From positions 1-42,345 of the forward strand of contig LWTN01000234.1 in assembly GCA_002101225.1 (NCBI GenBank): DNA of 42,345 nt. The letters are read 5' to 3'. Under the pieces are notes generated by a model. It worked only from the letters and a program-made list of their open reading frames with translations, made no database searches and had not been told where the DNA came from. The translations under genes and the position numbers were made by a program. The first letter of the stretch is position 1. Each line of letters starts with the position of its first letter. Shown here one piece after another: positions 7,164 through 14,430 of this stretch. This DNA comes from Cycloclasticus sp. symbiont of Poecilosclerida sp. M. GTDB lineage: Bacteria > Pseudomonadota > Gammaproteobacteria > Methylococcales > Cycloclasticaceae.

Positions 7164-7869
7164 GGGGCTGCCACCTACCATATCAAATGTTAGGGTTGGT
7201 AAATGTATATAAAGCATTGTAAATCAAGAAGAAATAAGCAGTTTGAGTTAATGAAATACTTTGTTGCCGGTACGACAGCAAGAACAGCAGCAAGTTTAGT
7301 CGGTATACATCGCAATACAGCAATAAGGTTTTTCCGTAAACTACGAGAGAAAGTTGCTCAAGTTCAACTAAGTCGTAGCGAGCCATTTAATGGCATTGTG
7401 AATTAGATGAAAGTTATTTTGGTGGCGTACGCAAAGGTAAACGCGGTAGAGGTGCCGCAGGAAAAGTTGCGGTTTTTGGTATTCTTAAAAGAGGTGGTAA
7501 GGTTTATACACAAATAGTTTTAGATGCTAAGGCAAACACTTCAATGCCGATCATACGGCACAAGGTAGAGCCTGACAGCATTGTTTATACTGATTGTTGG
7601 AAGTCATATAATGCACTGGATGTATCCGAGTTTAAGCATTACCGAATCAACCACAGTCGACTATTTGCTAAAAAACAAAACCATATAAATGGTATTGAAA
7701 ACTTCTGGAATCAGGCGAAAAGGCATATGCGAAAGTTTAACGGTATCCCCACAGAGCACTTCCATTTATTCTTAAAAGAATGTGAATGGCGGTTCAACAC
7801 AGGCGCACCAGACGAGCTTTTAATAGACTTGAAAAAACTATTAAAAGAGAATTATTAGGTGTCAGCCCC
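7164..7869 (+). mobile_element. IS1595-family (IS1016-like) insertion sequence, 706 bp
   Basis: The terminal inverted repeats are GGGGCTGCCACCTA at 7164-7177 and its near-perfect complement at 7856-7869, with 13 of 14 positions matching. They enclose a single transposase gene that reads left to right and whose stop lies in the right repeat. Length, repeat sequence and transposase match the IS1016 group. The family normally makes 8-bp target duplications, but the flanks AAAAACAG (7156-7163) and AAAATGAA (7870-7877) do not match. The element begins 7 bp after the broken thiolase stop. Confidence 0.88.
7203..7858 (+). pseudogene. IS1016-like DDE transposase, one frameshift
   Basis: The N-terminal part (from ATG 7203) has the A-G-T-T-A-R-T-A-A-S-L-V helix-turn-helix typical of IS1016. 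Near 7400 the frame runs into a stop. Restoring one base in GTGAATTAG (to GTGGAATTAG) gives E-L-D-E-S-Y-F-G-G, then G-K-R-G-R-G-A-A-G-K-V and the rest to 7858, including V-Y-T-D-C-W-K-S-Y, H-I-N-G-I-E-N-F-W-N-Q-A-K-R-H and E-C-E-W-R-F-N. About 218 residues result, the full family length. A single-base deletion therefore inactivates an otherwise complete transposase. Programmed frameshifting is not expected in this group and no slippery run is obvious at the site. Confidence 0.85.
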
Positions 7870-7940
7870 AAAATGAATTATAGAGCGATACAAATATTTA
7901 GCAAAATGAACTTTCTCTGAAAGAAAGCGTCCTATGTTTG

Positions 7941-8052
7941 TGTCTTTATGGGCACAACTTGCTCTCTTTCCCCTCCCCTTGAGCAGGTTACCTCAGCATC
8001 TATATGCTGGGATTTATGTGCCCTAGTTCATTATTTGAGCTAGGGTTTTTTT
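7941..8052 (+). ncRNA. Putative structured small RNA in the Spot 42/ErsA position
   Basis: The stretch between the IS and the 3' end of engB folds convincingly. GGGCACA (7951-7957) pairs with TGTGCCC (8017-8023). Inside it, ACTTGCTC (7958-7965) pairs with GAGCAGGT (7981-7988, one G-U) around a pyrimidine-rich loop containing CCCCTCCCC. CAGCA/TGCTG (about 7994-8009) forms a second hairpin. An intrinsic terminator follows at 8021-8052. A loop with CCUCCC could bind Shine-Dalgarno sequences. In other gammaproteobacteria Spot 42 or ErsA sRNAs lie at this place, convergent with engB. The promoter is not clear (TATGTT at about 7934 is a possible -10). Sequence identity to either sRNA was not established. 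Confidence 0.55.
8021..8052 (+). terminator. Intrinsic terminator of the putative sRNA
   Basis: CCCTAGTTCA and TGAGCTAGGG form a 10-bp stem (one G-U pair) with a 5-base loop, followed by seven T. It points rightward, toward the end of engB. Its first bases overlap the closing stem of the upstream RNA fold, so the two structures compete for CCC at 8021-8023. Confidence 0.85.
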
Positions 8053-8061
8053 ATATAGCTA

Positions 8062-8664
8062 TTAAGTTAAAACATTTAGCTGTTGGTCAAGCCAGTGATG
8101 AACGGGGTCCACGCCCTCTTTTTTAAGCGAAGAAAAAAGTTCGACTTGGATATGTTCAGATATATTGCTGACTTCTTTTTGTACTGAAAAGAAGGCTTTT
8201 TTGGCTTCGTTTTTACTTAATTTATCTGATTTTGTTAGGACAAGGCAAACCTCAAGATTGAGGTGCTCAGCGTACTCAAGTAACTGAATATCGTGTGGCC
8301 CTAATAGACGTCTTATGTCTACAAGCAAGACAAGGCCATTTAAGGATTGGCGATTTTTTAGATAGTATTCGAGTTCTTTTTGCCATTTTTGCTGAACTTT
8401 CATAGGCACTTTTGCGAATCCATAACCGGGTAAATCAACTATCCTGCGTTGTTCATCTAAGTCGAAGAAGACGAGCTGTTGTGTGCGCCCAGGCAATTTG
8501 CTGATACGAGCAAGGCTTTTTTGATTAGTGATGGTGTTGATAGCGCTAGATTTGCCCGCATTTGAGCGCCCAGCAAAGGCGACCTCGTAGCCATTATCTT
8601 CTGGGCAGGTTTGAAGATTGGGTGCGCTCAATATGAATTTTGCGCGGTGGTATAAGGGGTTCAT
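8062..8664 (-). CDS. engB: Ribosome biogenesis GTPase EngB/YsxC (YihA)
   Basis: A 200-residue GTPase needed for large ribosomal subunit assembly. G motifs are in order: G1 G-R-S-N-A-G-K-S-S (about 32-40), the switch region with S-K-L-P-G-R-T-Q, G3 D-L-P-G-Y-G-F-A, and G4 T-K-S-D. Length is normal for the family. It is transcribed leftward, divergent from the cytochrome genes at 8854 and convergent with the putative sRNA. The engB, cytochrome c4, dsbA neighbourhood is shared with Pseudomonas and Azotobacter, where polA stands on the other side; here the island takes that place. Confidence 0.95.
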   Translation of the reverse strand: MNPLYHRAKFILSAPNLQTCPEDNGYEVAFAGRSNAGKSSAINTITNQKSLARISKLPGRTQQLVFFDLDEQRRIVDLPGYGFAKVPMKVQQKWQKELEYYLKNRQSLNGLVLLVDIRRLLGPHDIQLLEYAEHLNLEVCLVLTKSDKLSKNEAKKAFFSVQKEVSNISEHIQVELFSSLKKEGVDPVHHWLDQQLNVLT

Positions 8665-8853
8665 AAAGTATTTAGATTAAGGGTTGTGTCAGCTTGTGAA
8701 AGTAAAGTATACGTGTTCCGCTGTTTAGATGCCTTGATAAAGGGATAAGGTATAGGCTGGAGAACTTGATCTTGAAACAAAAAAAAACGCTACAGCTGTT
8801 TTTATTGTAAAATCTACCTGCTCTTCCGTTACACCTTACGCGAGTGATATTTT

Positions 8854-9156
8854 ATGAAAAAATTGATGTTAATTACAGCGGTTCTGATGATGATTTTTTC
8901 TGCCAACGCGCTGTCTGCTGATGCAGTCGCGGGTGAGGCTAAAGCTGCGTCTTGTACGGCTTGTCATGGGCAAAAGGGCATCAGTTCAATGGGGCTTTAT
9001 CCGAATTTAGCGGGACAAAAAGAACAGTATTTAGCAAAACAAATAAATGACTTTCGTTCGGGTGCACGTAAAGACCCAACGATGAAGCAAATGGTTTCGC
9101 CATTGTCAGATGACGATGTAGCAAATATTGCCGCGTATTACGCTGGCCTTGAATAA
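8854..9156 (+). CDS. Periplasmic monoheme cytochrome c (class I, c553/c4-half type)
   Basis: A 100-residue exported cytochrome. A signal peptide (K-K near the start, a hydrophobic core, cleavage near A-L-S-A/D) precedes one heme-binding C-T-A-C-H motif. The axial Met is probably in the M-K-Q-M segment in the second half, and the ending I-A-A-Y-Y-A-G-L matches a single domain of cytochrome c4. It lies 20 bp before the diheme c4 gene with the same orientation and probably the same transcript. It is likely a soluble electron carrier to the terminal oxidase. Confidence 0.85.
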   Translation: MKKLMLITAVLMMIFSANALSADAVAGEAKAASCTACHGQKGISSMGLYPNLAGQKEQYLAKQINDFRSGARKDPTMKQMVSPLSDDDVANIAAYYAGLE

Positions 9157-9176
9157 TTTATACAGTGGGGAAATAA

Positions 9177-9782
9177 ATGAAGTTGATTTTAGTTTTAGTG
9201 GTTTTTGTGGGTGTGTTCCATTCTGTTAATGCAATTGCAGAGGGAGATATTGATGCTGGGCGTGGAAAGGCAGCTGTGTGCGCGGGTTGTCATGGCCCAC
9301 AAGGAAATAGCACAAATCCAATTTGGCCTAAACTTGCAGCGCAACACGCGTTTTATATCATAAAAGAATTGCAGGACTTTAAGGATAAAAAGCGTGCCGA
9401 TTCTACGATGCAACAAATGGCTAAGGGCTTATCCGACAAAGATATGGAAGATATAGCGGCTTATTTTGCTGAGGGCTTGCCAACAGTTGAAGTGGCGAGT
9501 GCCGATAAAGTTAAATTAGGCGAGCAGTTGTACCGTGGTGGAAATAGCGAAAAGGGCGTGCCTGCGTGTATTGCCTGTCACGGCCCAAGTGGTGCAGGCA
9601 GCGCGCCAGCAAAATTCCCTCGAATTGGTGGGCAGCATGCCAAGTATTTGGTTAAAGCGTTGAAAGACTTCAAAATTGAAAAACGTGATAACGACCATCA
9701 GGCGATGATGCGTGATATTGCTGGGCGTATGTCAAATAAAGAAATCGAAGCTGTTTCATCATATATATCTGGTCTACATTAA
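9177..9782 (+). CDS. Cytochrome c4, diheme
   Basis: A 201-residue periplasmic diheme cytochrome with two tandem domains. A signal peptide (about residues 1-20, ending at A-I-A) is followed by heme motifs C-A-G-C-H (about 37) and C-I-A-C-H (about 129). Each domain has a Met-containing C-terminal part (M-Q-Q-M, A-M-M-R). Cytochrome c4 shuttles electrons from the bc1 complex toward cytochrome oxidases. The position after engB and before the cytochrome c assembly genes and dsbA is conserved in several gammaproteobacteria. A terminator follows at 9807. Confidence 0.92.
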   Translation: MKLILVLVVFVGVFHSVNAIAEGDIDAGRGKAAVCAGCHGPQGNSTNPIWPKLAAQHAFYIIKELQDFKDKKRADSTMQQMAKGLSDKDMEDIAAYFAEGLPTVEVASADKVKLGEQLYRGGNSEKGVPACIACHGPSGAGSAPAKFPRIGGQHAKYLVKALKDFKIEKRDNDHQAMMRDIAGRMSNKEIEAVSSYISGLH

Positions 9783-9806
9783 TCTTTATTAATACGCTCC
9801 AGAAGA

Positions 9807-9829
9807 GGGCGACGTTGGTTGCCCTTTTT
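9807..9829 (+). terminator. Intrinsic terminator after the cytochrome pair
   Basis: GGGCGAC and GTTGCCC form a 7-bp stem (one G-U pair) around GTTG, followed by TTTTT. It ends the two-gene cytochrome transcript before the resB gene at 9868. Confidence 0.8.
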
Positions 9830-9867
9830 CGTTTAAAACCTGGTGGTTTTCTCTATAAAGTTAGGGT

Positions 9868-11844
9868 ATGAAAAAAAACGCCTCTCAAACATCTGACTCA
9901 TTATTAAAGTTTTTAGGTTCAATGAACCTAGCAATCACCTTATTGGTAGCGCTTTCTGTCGCGGCAATTATTGGTACTGTTTTACAGCAAAATCAGGCTT
10001 ATACCGATTACATCATAAAGTTCGGGCCTTTCTGGTTTGAAGTGTTTAAACAGCTTGGTTTGTATGATGTTTATTCGGCTTTGTGGTTTTTGCTGATTCT
10101 CTTTTTTCTTGTTCTCTCAACCAGTGTTTGTATCTATAAGAACGCGCCTAAGATGTTGCGAGACATGCGTGAATATCGGGAAGGAATTCAACTTAAAACA
10201 CTCGAAAGTTATTCAACAAGTCATACCTGGGAAACGCTGCATCAAGTAGAAGAGTTACAGGATGCGGCACAAAAAATTCTTCGTTACCACGGCTTTAGCG
10301 CACGACTTAAAGAAGGCGATGGGTATCAGCTAGTAGCGGGGATGAGAGGCGCTGGGAGTCGTTTGGGTTATGTCTTAACGCATCTCGCCATCGTGTTGAT
10401 TTGCATTGGCGGATTGATAGATGGCAACGCGATTCTAAAACTTAAAGAAATGACGGGGCAGATTTCACCTGAAACCCAAAATATTCCAGCCGACGAGGTG
10501 TCAGCAATCAGCCGATTAGGAATGGATAACCACTCTTTTCGCGGTAGCGTATCGGTGCCAGAGGGAAGCCGTTCGGAGGTGTTATTTATTAATTATAGGG
10601 ATGGTTATCTAGTTCAAGACTTGCCCTTTACGATTGAAGTCAAAGACTTTCGTATCGAGCACTACAATACGGGACAGCCTAAATCATTTGAGAGTGACTT
10701 GATTATCCATGACCCGCGTGAAGAAGAAACATTGCAACAAACGATTTCTGTTAATCATCCGTTAATCTACGATGGGTATTCTATCTATCAGGCAAGTTTT
10801 TCCGATGGGGGCTCAAAGTTAGGGCTCAAGGCGTGGCCGTTAGTTGGAGCGAGATACTCGCCTAAGGCAATAAAAACGAGCGTGGGTGAGGATATAAAGA
10901 TGAATTTATTTAATCAAAATTGGCAGCTAGAAGTGTCTGATTTTAGATTATTTAATATAAACCCAGCAGAAGAGCCGGGTAAGAAGTTTAAGAATGTCGG
11001 GCCCAGCTTTCAATTTAAGATGCGTGATAAAACGGGCGCGGCTAAAGAATATTTGAATTATATGCTGCCAATAAAAAAAGAAGGCCAGTTTTACTTTTTA
11101 AGCGGGGTTAGAGGTTCGCCGGCAGAAAACTTCCGTTATTTATATGTGCCCATGGATGATGCGGGTGGTATTAATCGGTTTATGCAGTTTTTAATGGCGT
11201 TACACGATGATGCGAAAATAAAAGAGCTCGCGTTAAAACAAGGCAACGGTGCTCAAAAATTGCCATCCGAGAGCACAGAGCAGTTTTCTGAAGCGATGTT
11301 GAGGCTGGTCAAACTTTTTAGAGAAGACGGCTTTGACGCGATGGTAAAACAGGTGGAAACTACGGTGCCGAGTGAGAAAAGGAAAGACGTGGTCGATATC
11401 TATGTGCGTATGCTACAGCAAATATTAGGCGAGGTTTACTTAGGCGTATTGAAGGCTGAAGGCATAGATTTAAGCCAAGGCGTCGATGAAAGTAAAGCAC
11501 AGTTCTTTGACGCCGCAAGTACAGCGATAGGCGCGATAGGACGCTATGGTTCGCCCGTCTTTTTTCAGTTGGAGGACTTTGAACACCGGCAGGCGAGCGG
11601 CTTGCAAATTGCCAGAGCCCCAGGTAAAAATTTGGTTTACCCCGGTTGTGCAATGTTAATCTTGGGTGTGTTTCTAATGTTTTACGCGCCACAACAGCGT
11701 TTGTGGGTGTGGTTGCAACCAGTTGACCGACAAGAGAAGAAGATTAAGTTGGTGTTGGCGGGTAATGCGGTGAGAAATAAAATTGATTTTAAAAAGAAAT
11801 TTGATGAAGTTCAGGCGCAGTTTGAAAGCGCCTTAAATAGTTGA
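9868..11844 (+). CDS. resB: Cytochrome c biogenesis protein ResB/Ccs1 (System II)
   Basis: A 658-residue membrane protein of the ResB/Ccs1 family. It works with CcsA to carry heme to the periplasm and attach it to apocytochrome c. Hydrophobic helices lie near residues 18-40, 66-90 and 168-190, followed by a long periplasmic domain (about 200-570) and a last helix at about 590-610. The N-terminal S-M-N-L-A-I-T-L-L and the region ending Y-Q-A-S-F-S-D-G-G-S are family hallmarks. It lies 9 bp upstream of ccsA. Two-protein System II assembly fits the many c-type cytochromes around it. Confidence 0.93.
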   Translation: MKKNASQTSDSLLKFLGSMNLAITLLVALSVAAIIGTVLQQNQAYTDYIIKFGPFWFEVFKQLGLYDVYSALWFLLILFFLVLSTSVCIYKNAPKMLRDMREYREGIQLKTLESYSTSHTWETLHQVEELQDAAQKILRYHGFSARLKEGDGYQLVAGMRGAGSRLGYVLTHLAIVLICIGGLIDGNAILKLKEMTGQISPETQNIPADEVSAISRLGMDNHSFRGSVSVPEGSRSEVLFINYRDGYLVQDLPFTIEVKDFRIEHYNTGQPKSFESDLIIHDPREEETLQQTISVNHPLIYDGYSIYQASFSDGGSKLGLKAWPLVGARYSPKAIKTSVGEDIKMNLFNQNWQLEVSDFRLFNINPAEEPGKKFKNVGPSFQFKMRDKTGAAKEYLNYMLPIKKEGQFYFLSGVRGSPAENFRYLYVPMDDAGGINRFMQFLMALHDDAKIKELALKQGNGAQKLPSESTEQFSEAMLRLVKLFREDGFDAMVKQVETTVPSEKRKDVVDIYVRMLQQILGEVYLGVLKAEGIDLSQGVDESKAQFFDAASTAIGAIGRYGSPVFFQLEDFEHRQASGLQIARAPGKNLVYPGCAMLILGVFLMFYAPQQRLWVWLQPVDRQEKKIKLVLAGNAVRNKIDFKKKFDEVQAQFESALNS

Positions 11845-11853
11845 GGCACGAAA

Positions 11854-13020
11854 ATGAATACCATGAATCTCGAGTTAGACCAACAATCGTTTTTTAAAAA
11901 ATTAAGCTTATTTGATTGGCTTTGGGCAGGGCTCGTGCTCGTAGGCACAGTATTTGCGTATCAAAAATATGCCTCTTTAATGGATGCTTACGAAAAAGGT
12001 ATTCTGGTATCGGCGGGTATTACGCTCATCTTTTTCGGCTGGAACTGGAAGACGATTAGAGGGCTTTCAATAGCGGTATTTTTGTTGAGTATTTTTGGAA
12101 TTAGCCGTTACATTACAGGGCTTGAAGATGCAGATGCAGATTTCTTTTTGAGGTTTTTAGTCTCCAGCCAATCTTCTATTATGTGGATGAGTGCGTTATA
12201 TGTTTTAGCAACAGTCACTTATTTTATTGCCTTAATCAGCCGTTCTGAATTTGCAGGAAAAGTGGCCTCCGCGATGACGTGGTCTGCCACCACGATGGGC
12301 TTGGTCGGTTTGATGGTGCGGTGGAGAGAGTCGTATCTGGTCGGGTTGGATGTCGGTCATATCCCGGTGAGCAATTTGTATGAGGTTTTTATCCTGTTTT
12401 CAATTATTACCGCGCTCATCTACCTATTTTATGAGAACAAATATAAAACGCGGGCGTTAGGTGGCTTCGTGATGCTCATTATTGCTGCCGCTGTTGCCTT
12501 TCTACTTTGGTACGCATTTGAACGGCAAGCAGACGAAATACAGCCGCTGGTTCCCGCGCTTAAAAGTTATTGGATGAAAATTCATGTGCCTGCTAATTTC
12601 ATCGGTTATGGTGCCTTTGCTCTAGCTGCGATGGTGGCGGTGGCCTATTTAATGCGAGAGAAAGCGAAGCAAAAAAAAAGGACTAATGGAATAATGGCGA
12701 CGCTTCCGCCTTTAGAGATTTTAGATGACTTAATGTACAAGTCGATTGCATTGGGTTTTTCCTTCTTCACTTTGGCTACTATTTTGGGCGCGCTGTGGGC
12801 CGCAGAAGCGTGGGGTGGATACTGGTCTTGGGACCCTAAAGAAACGTGGGCTTTGATTGTATGGCTTAACTATGCCGCTTGGCTACATATGCGCTTAACC
12901 AAAGGGTGGCGTGGTAAACCGATGGCGGTGTGGGCTATTATTGGGTTATTCGTTACGCTGTTTGCATTTTTAGGGGTCAACATGTTTTTGTCTGGCTTGC
13001 ATTCATACGGTGAGCTATAA
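11854..13020 (+). CDS. ccsA: Cytochrome c biogenesis protein CcsA/ResC
   Basis: A 388-residue polytopic membrane protein. The heme-handling signature W-G-G-Y-W-S-W-D-P-K-E-T-W (about 326-338) is intact, and further conserved His residues occur in the H-V-P-A-N-F segment (about 245) and in L-H-M-R and G-L-H-S near the end. With ResB it forms the System II cytochrome c synthetase. It follows resB at 9 bp and precedes dsbA at 22 bp, so the operon couples heme attachment with periplasmic thiol chemistry. Confidence 0.94.
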   Translation: MNTMNLELDQQSFFKKLSLFDWLWAGLVLVGTVFAYQKYASLMDAYEKGILVSAGITLIFFGWNWKTIRGLSIAVFLLSIFGISRYITGLEDADADFFLRFLVSSQSSIMWMSALYVLATVTYFIALISRSEFAGKVASAMTWSATTMGLVGLMVRWRESYLVGLDVGHIPVSNLYEVFILFSIITALIYLFYENKYKTRALGGFVMLIIAAAVAFLLWYAFERQADEIQPLVPALKSYWMKIHVPANFIGYGAFALAAMVAVAYLMREKAKQKKRTNGIMATLPPLEILDDLMYKSIALGFSFFTLATILGALWAAEAWGGYWSWDPKETWALIVWLNYAAWLHMRLTKGWRGKPMAVWAIIGLFVTLFAFLGVNMFLSGLHSYGEL

Positions 13021-13042
13021 CGTGATTTTTAAGGAGGTGAAT

Positions 13043-13672
13043 ATGAAACGATTTGCGATTTTAATAACTGTGTTTTTAATGCTGTTGTTGAGCGTAACCG
13101 CCCATGCAGTTAATTACGACGAGGGAATTGACTATAAAGCAATCCACCCAGCCCAATCAACAGATGACCCAAGCCGTGTTGAAGTGGTTGAGGTGTTTTG
13201 GTATGGGTGCCCCCATTGCTACCGGTTTGAACCCGTTCTTGGACCTTGGGTTAAAGCGCTTCCTAAAGATGTAGATTTTAAACGACGGCCCGCGGTTTTT
13301 AGACCTGTATGGGAGCTGCACGCGCGCGCGTATTTTACGGCATCTATATTAGATGAAGTTGAGAATACCCACGCATCGTTTTTCCACAAAATGCACGTGG
13401 AAAATAAAACGCTGAATACGCTGGATAAACTAACGACGTTTTATGCTAGCAAGGGTATCGATAAAGATTTATTCAAAAAAACATTTAACTCGTTTGTTGT
13501 AAATACTAAGGTTGCTCGGGCTAAAAGTGTTATTGGTAAATACGGTATTACAGGCGTGCCCAGCGTTGTAGTTGAAGGCAAATACCTAGTGACAGGCGGA
13601 ATGGCCGGTAGCCACGAAAATATGCTGAGTATTATTGACTTTTTAATCGCAAAGGAGCGCGCGAAGAAATAG
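13043..13672 (+). CDS. dsbA: Thiol:disulfide interchange protein DsbA
   Basis: A 209-residue periplasmic oxidoreductase. A signal peptide (M-K-R-F, hydrophobic core, T-A-H-A cleavage) precedes the thioredoxin-fold active site C56-P57-H58-C59 and a cis-Pro loop G-V-P-S. It introduces disulfides into exported proteins and may handle apocytochrome cysteines here. The start at ATG 13043 is preferred over an upstream in-frame alternative at 13010, because AAGGAGGTGA lies at 13031-13040 and the signal peptide begins properly at M-K-R-F. It is last in the resB-ccsA-dsbA unit. Confidence 0.94.
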   Translation: MKRFAILITVFLMLLLSVTAHAVNYDEGIDYKAIHPAQSTDDPSRVEVVEVFWYGCPHCYRFEPVLGPWVKALPKDVDFKRRPAVFRPVWELHARAYFTASILDEVENTHASFFHKMHVENKTLNTLDKLTTFYASKGIDKDLFKKTFNSFVVNTKVARAKSVIGKYGITGVPSVVVEGKYLVTGGMAGSHENMLSIIDFLIAKERAKK

Positions 13673-13680
13673 CAAAGAAT

Positions 13681-13757
13681 TGGCGCGCTCGGCGGGAGTC
13701 GAACCCACGACCTTCGGCTTCGGAGGCCGATACTCTATCCAACTGAGCTACGAGCGC
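13681..13757 (-). tRNA. tRNA-Arg (anticodon CCG)
   Basis: Reading the minus strand gives a 77-base cloverleaf. The acceptor is GCGCTCG/CGAGCGC with discriminator G and an encoded CCA. The D arm (AGCTCAGTTGG-AGAGT) is typical, the anticodon stem TCGGC/GCCGA holds the loop CTCCGAA (anticodon CCG), and the T arm contains GGTTCGACTCC. It decodes CGG arginine codons and stands alone between dsbA and the c5 gene. Confidence 0.96.
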
Positions 13758-13891
13758 TTTTTGTCGTTAAAACAGCGTCGCACATTATAACGCGATAACA
13801 AGTAGGCTTATTTTTTTTCGAACGAGTTAGTTTTCGTTTGGATTGAGTTATAATTGCCGCCAAGTAAATACCCTATTCAGGAGTTAAGTTA

Positions 13892-14380
13892 GTGAGTGAA
13901 GATAAGAAAGTTTTAAATAGCCTTGCGCTAGTGATGATGGTATTAGCTTTTATTGCCATAGTTATTTCGGTCATAGCGGTGGGTTTGATTGATGATGATA
14001 ATTCGGTGCAAAAAAAGTGGGAAGACGAGAGAATTATTAAGCGCATCAAGCCCATTGGGCAGGTGGCTACAACGGAAATGGAGGCGGCTTTGGACAACCC
14101 TGTTCCAGATGAGCCTGAAGTTTCTGTAGCATCGGGCCCGATGACGGGGGAGCAAGTTTATAACAATGCTTGTATGGCGTGTCATGCAACGGGAGCTGCA
14201 GGAGCACCAAAAGTGGGTGATATACCTGCGTGGGCGCCACGTATCGTACAAGGCGACAGCGTATTACTTAGTCATGCGATTAAAGGCTTTAAAGGCATGC
14301 CTCCGCGAGGTGGTGCGGCTCAATTATCAGACGAGAATGTTAAAAGTGCTGTCGAATTTATGGTTTCAAACAGCCAATAG
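13892..14380 (+). CDS. Membrane-anchored cytochrome c5 family protein
   Basis: A 162-residue protein with one N-terminal transmembrane anchor (about residues 9-34), a Pro/Glu-rich linker, and a C-terminal cytochrome c5-type domain with C-M-A-C-H, the A-G-A-P-K-V-G-D motif and the Met ligand region G-M-P-P-R-G-G. The start is GTG at 13892, with CAGGAG seven bases upstream. Cytochrome c5 proteins deliver electrons to oxidases and are often anchored as here. It ends two bases from the convergent rep gene. Confidence 0.9.
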   Translation: MSEDKKVLNSLALVMMVLAFIAIVISVIAVGLIDDDNSVQKKWEDERIIKRIKPIGQVATTEMEAALDNPVPDEPEVSVASGPMTGEQVYNNACMACHATGAAGAPKVGDIPAWAPRIVQGDSVLLSHAIKGFKGMPPRGGAAQLSDENVKSAVEFMVSNSQ

Positions 14381-14430
14381 CTTAATCAAATAAGCTTTTT
14401 AAAAGGGCTAGGTTTTCCTGGCCCTTTTTC
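14378..14430. terminator. Hairpins at the convergent c5/rep junction
   Basis: AGCTTA-ATCAAA-TAAGCT followed by TTTTT (about 14379-14400) makes a rightward terminator for the c5 gene. A second stem, AAAAGGGC-TAGG pairing with CCTG-GCCCTTTT (about 14400-14428), lies within the last codons of rep and is followed by TT. The pair probably ends transcription from the c5 side; use from the rep side is possible. Confidence 0.65.

Noticed and set aside
7544-7858. Separate second gene inside the IS
   Set aside because: It is the C-terminal two-thirds of the same IS1016-like transposase; restoring one base near 7400 joins both parts.
8665-8853. Hairpin-like AT-rich stretch between engB and the cytochrome gene
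   Set aside because: Only a short ACAGCTGT palindrome and A/T runs; promoters must be here but none could be placed with confidence.
13010-13042. Upstream start for DsbA overlapping ccsA
   Set aside because: It would put non-signal residues ahead of a normal signal peptide; the strong AAGGAGGTGA points to ATG 13043.
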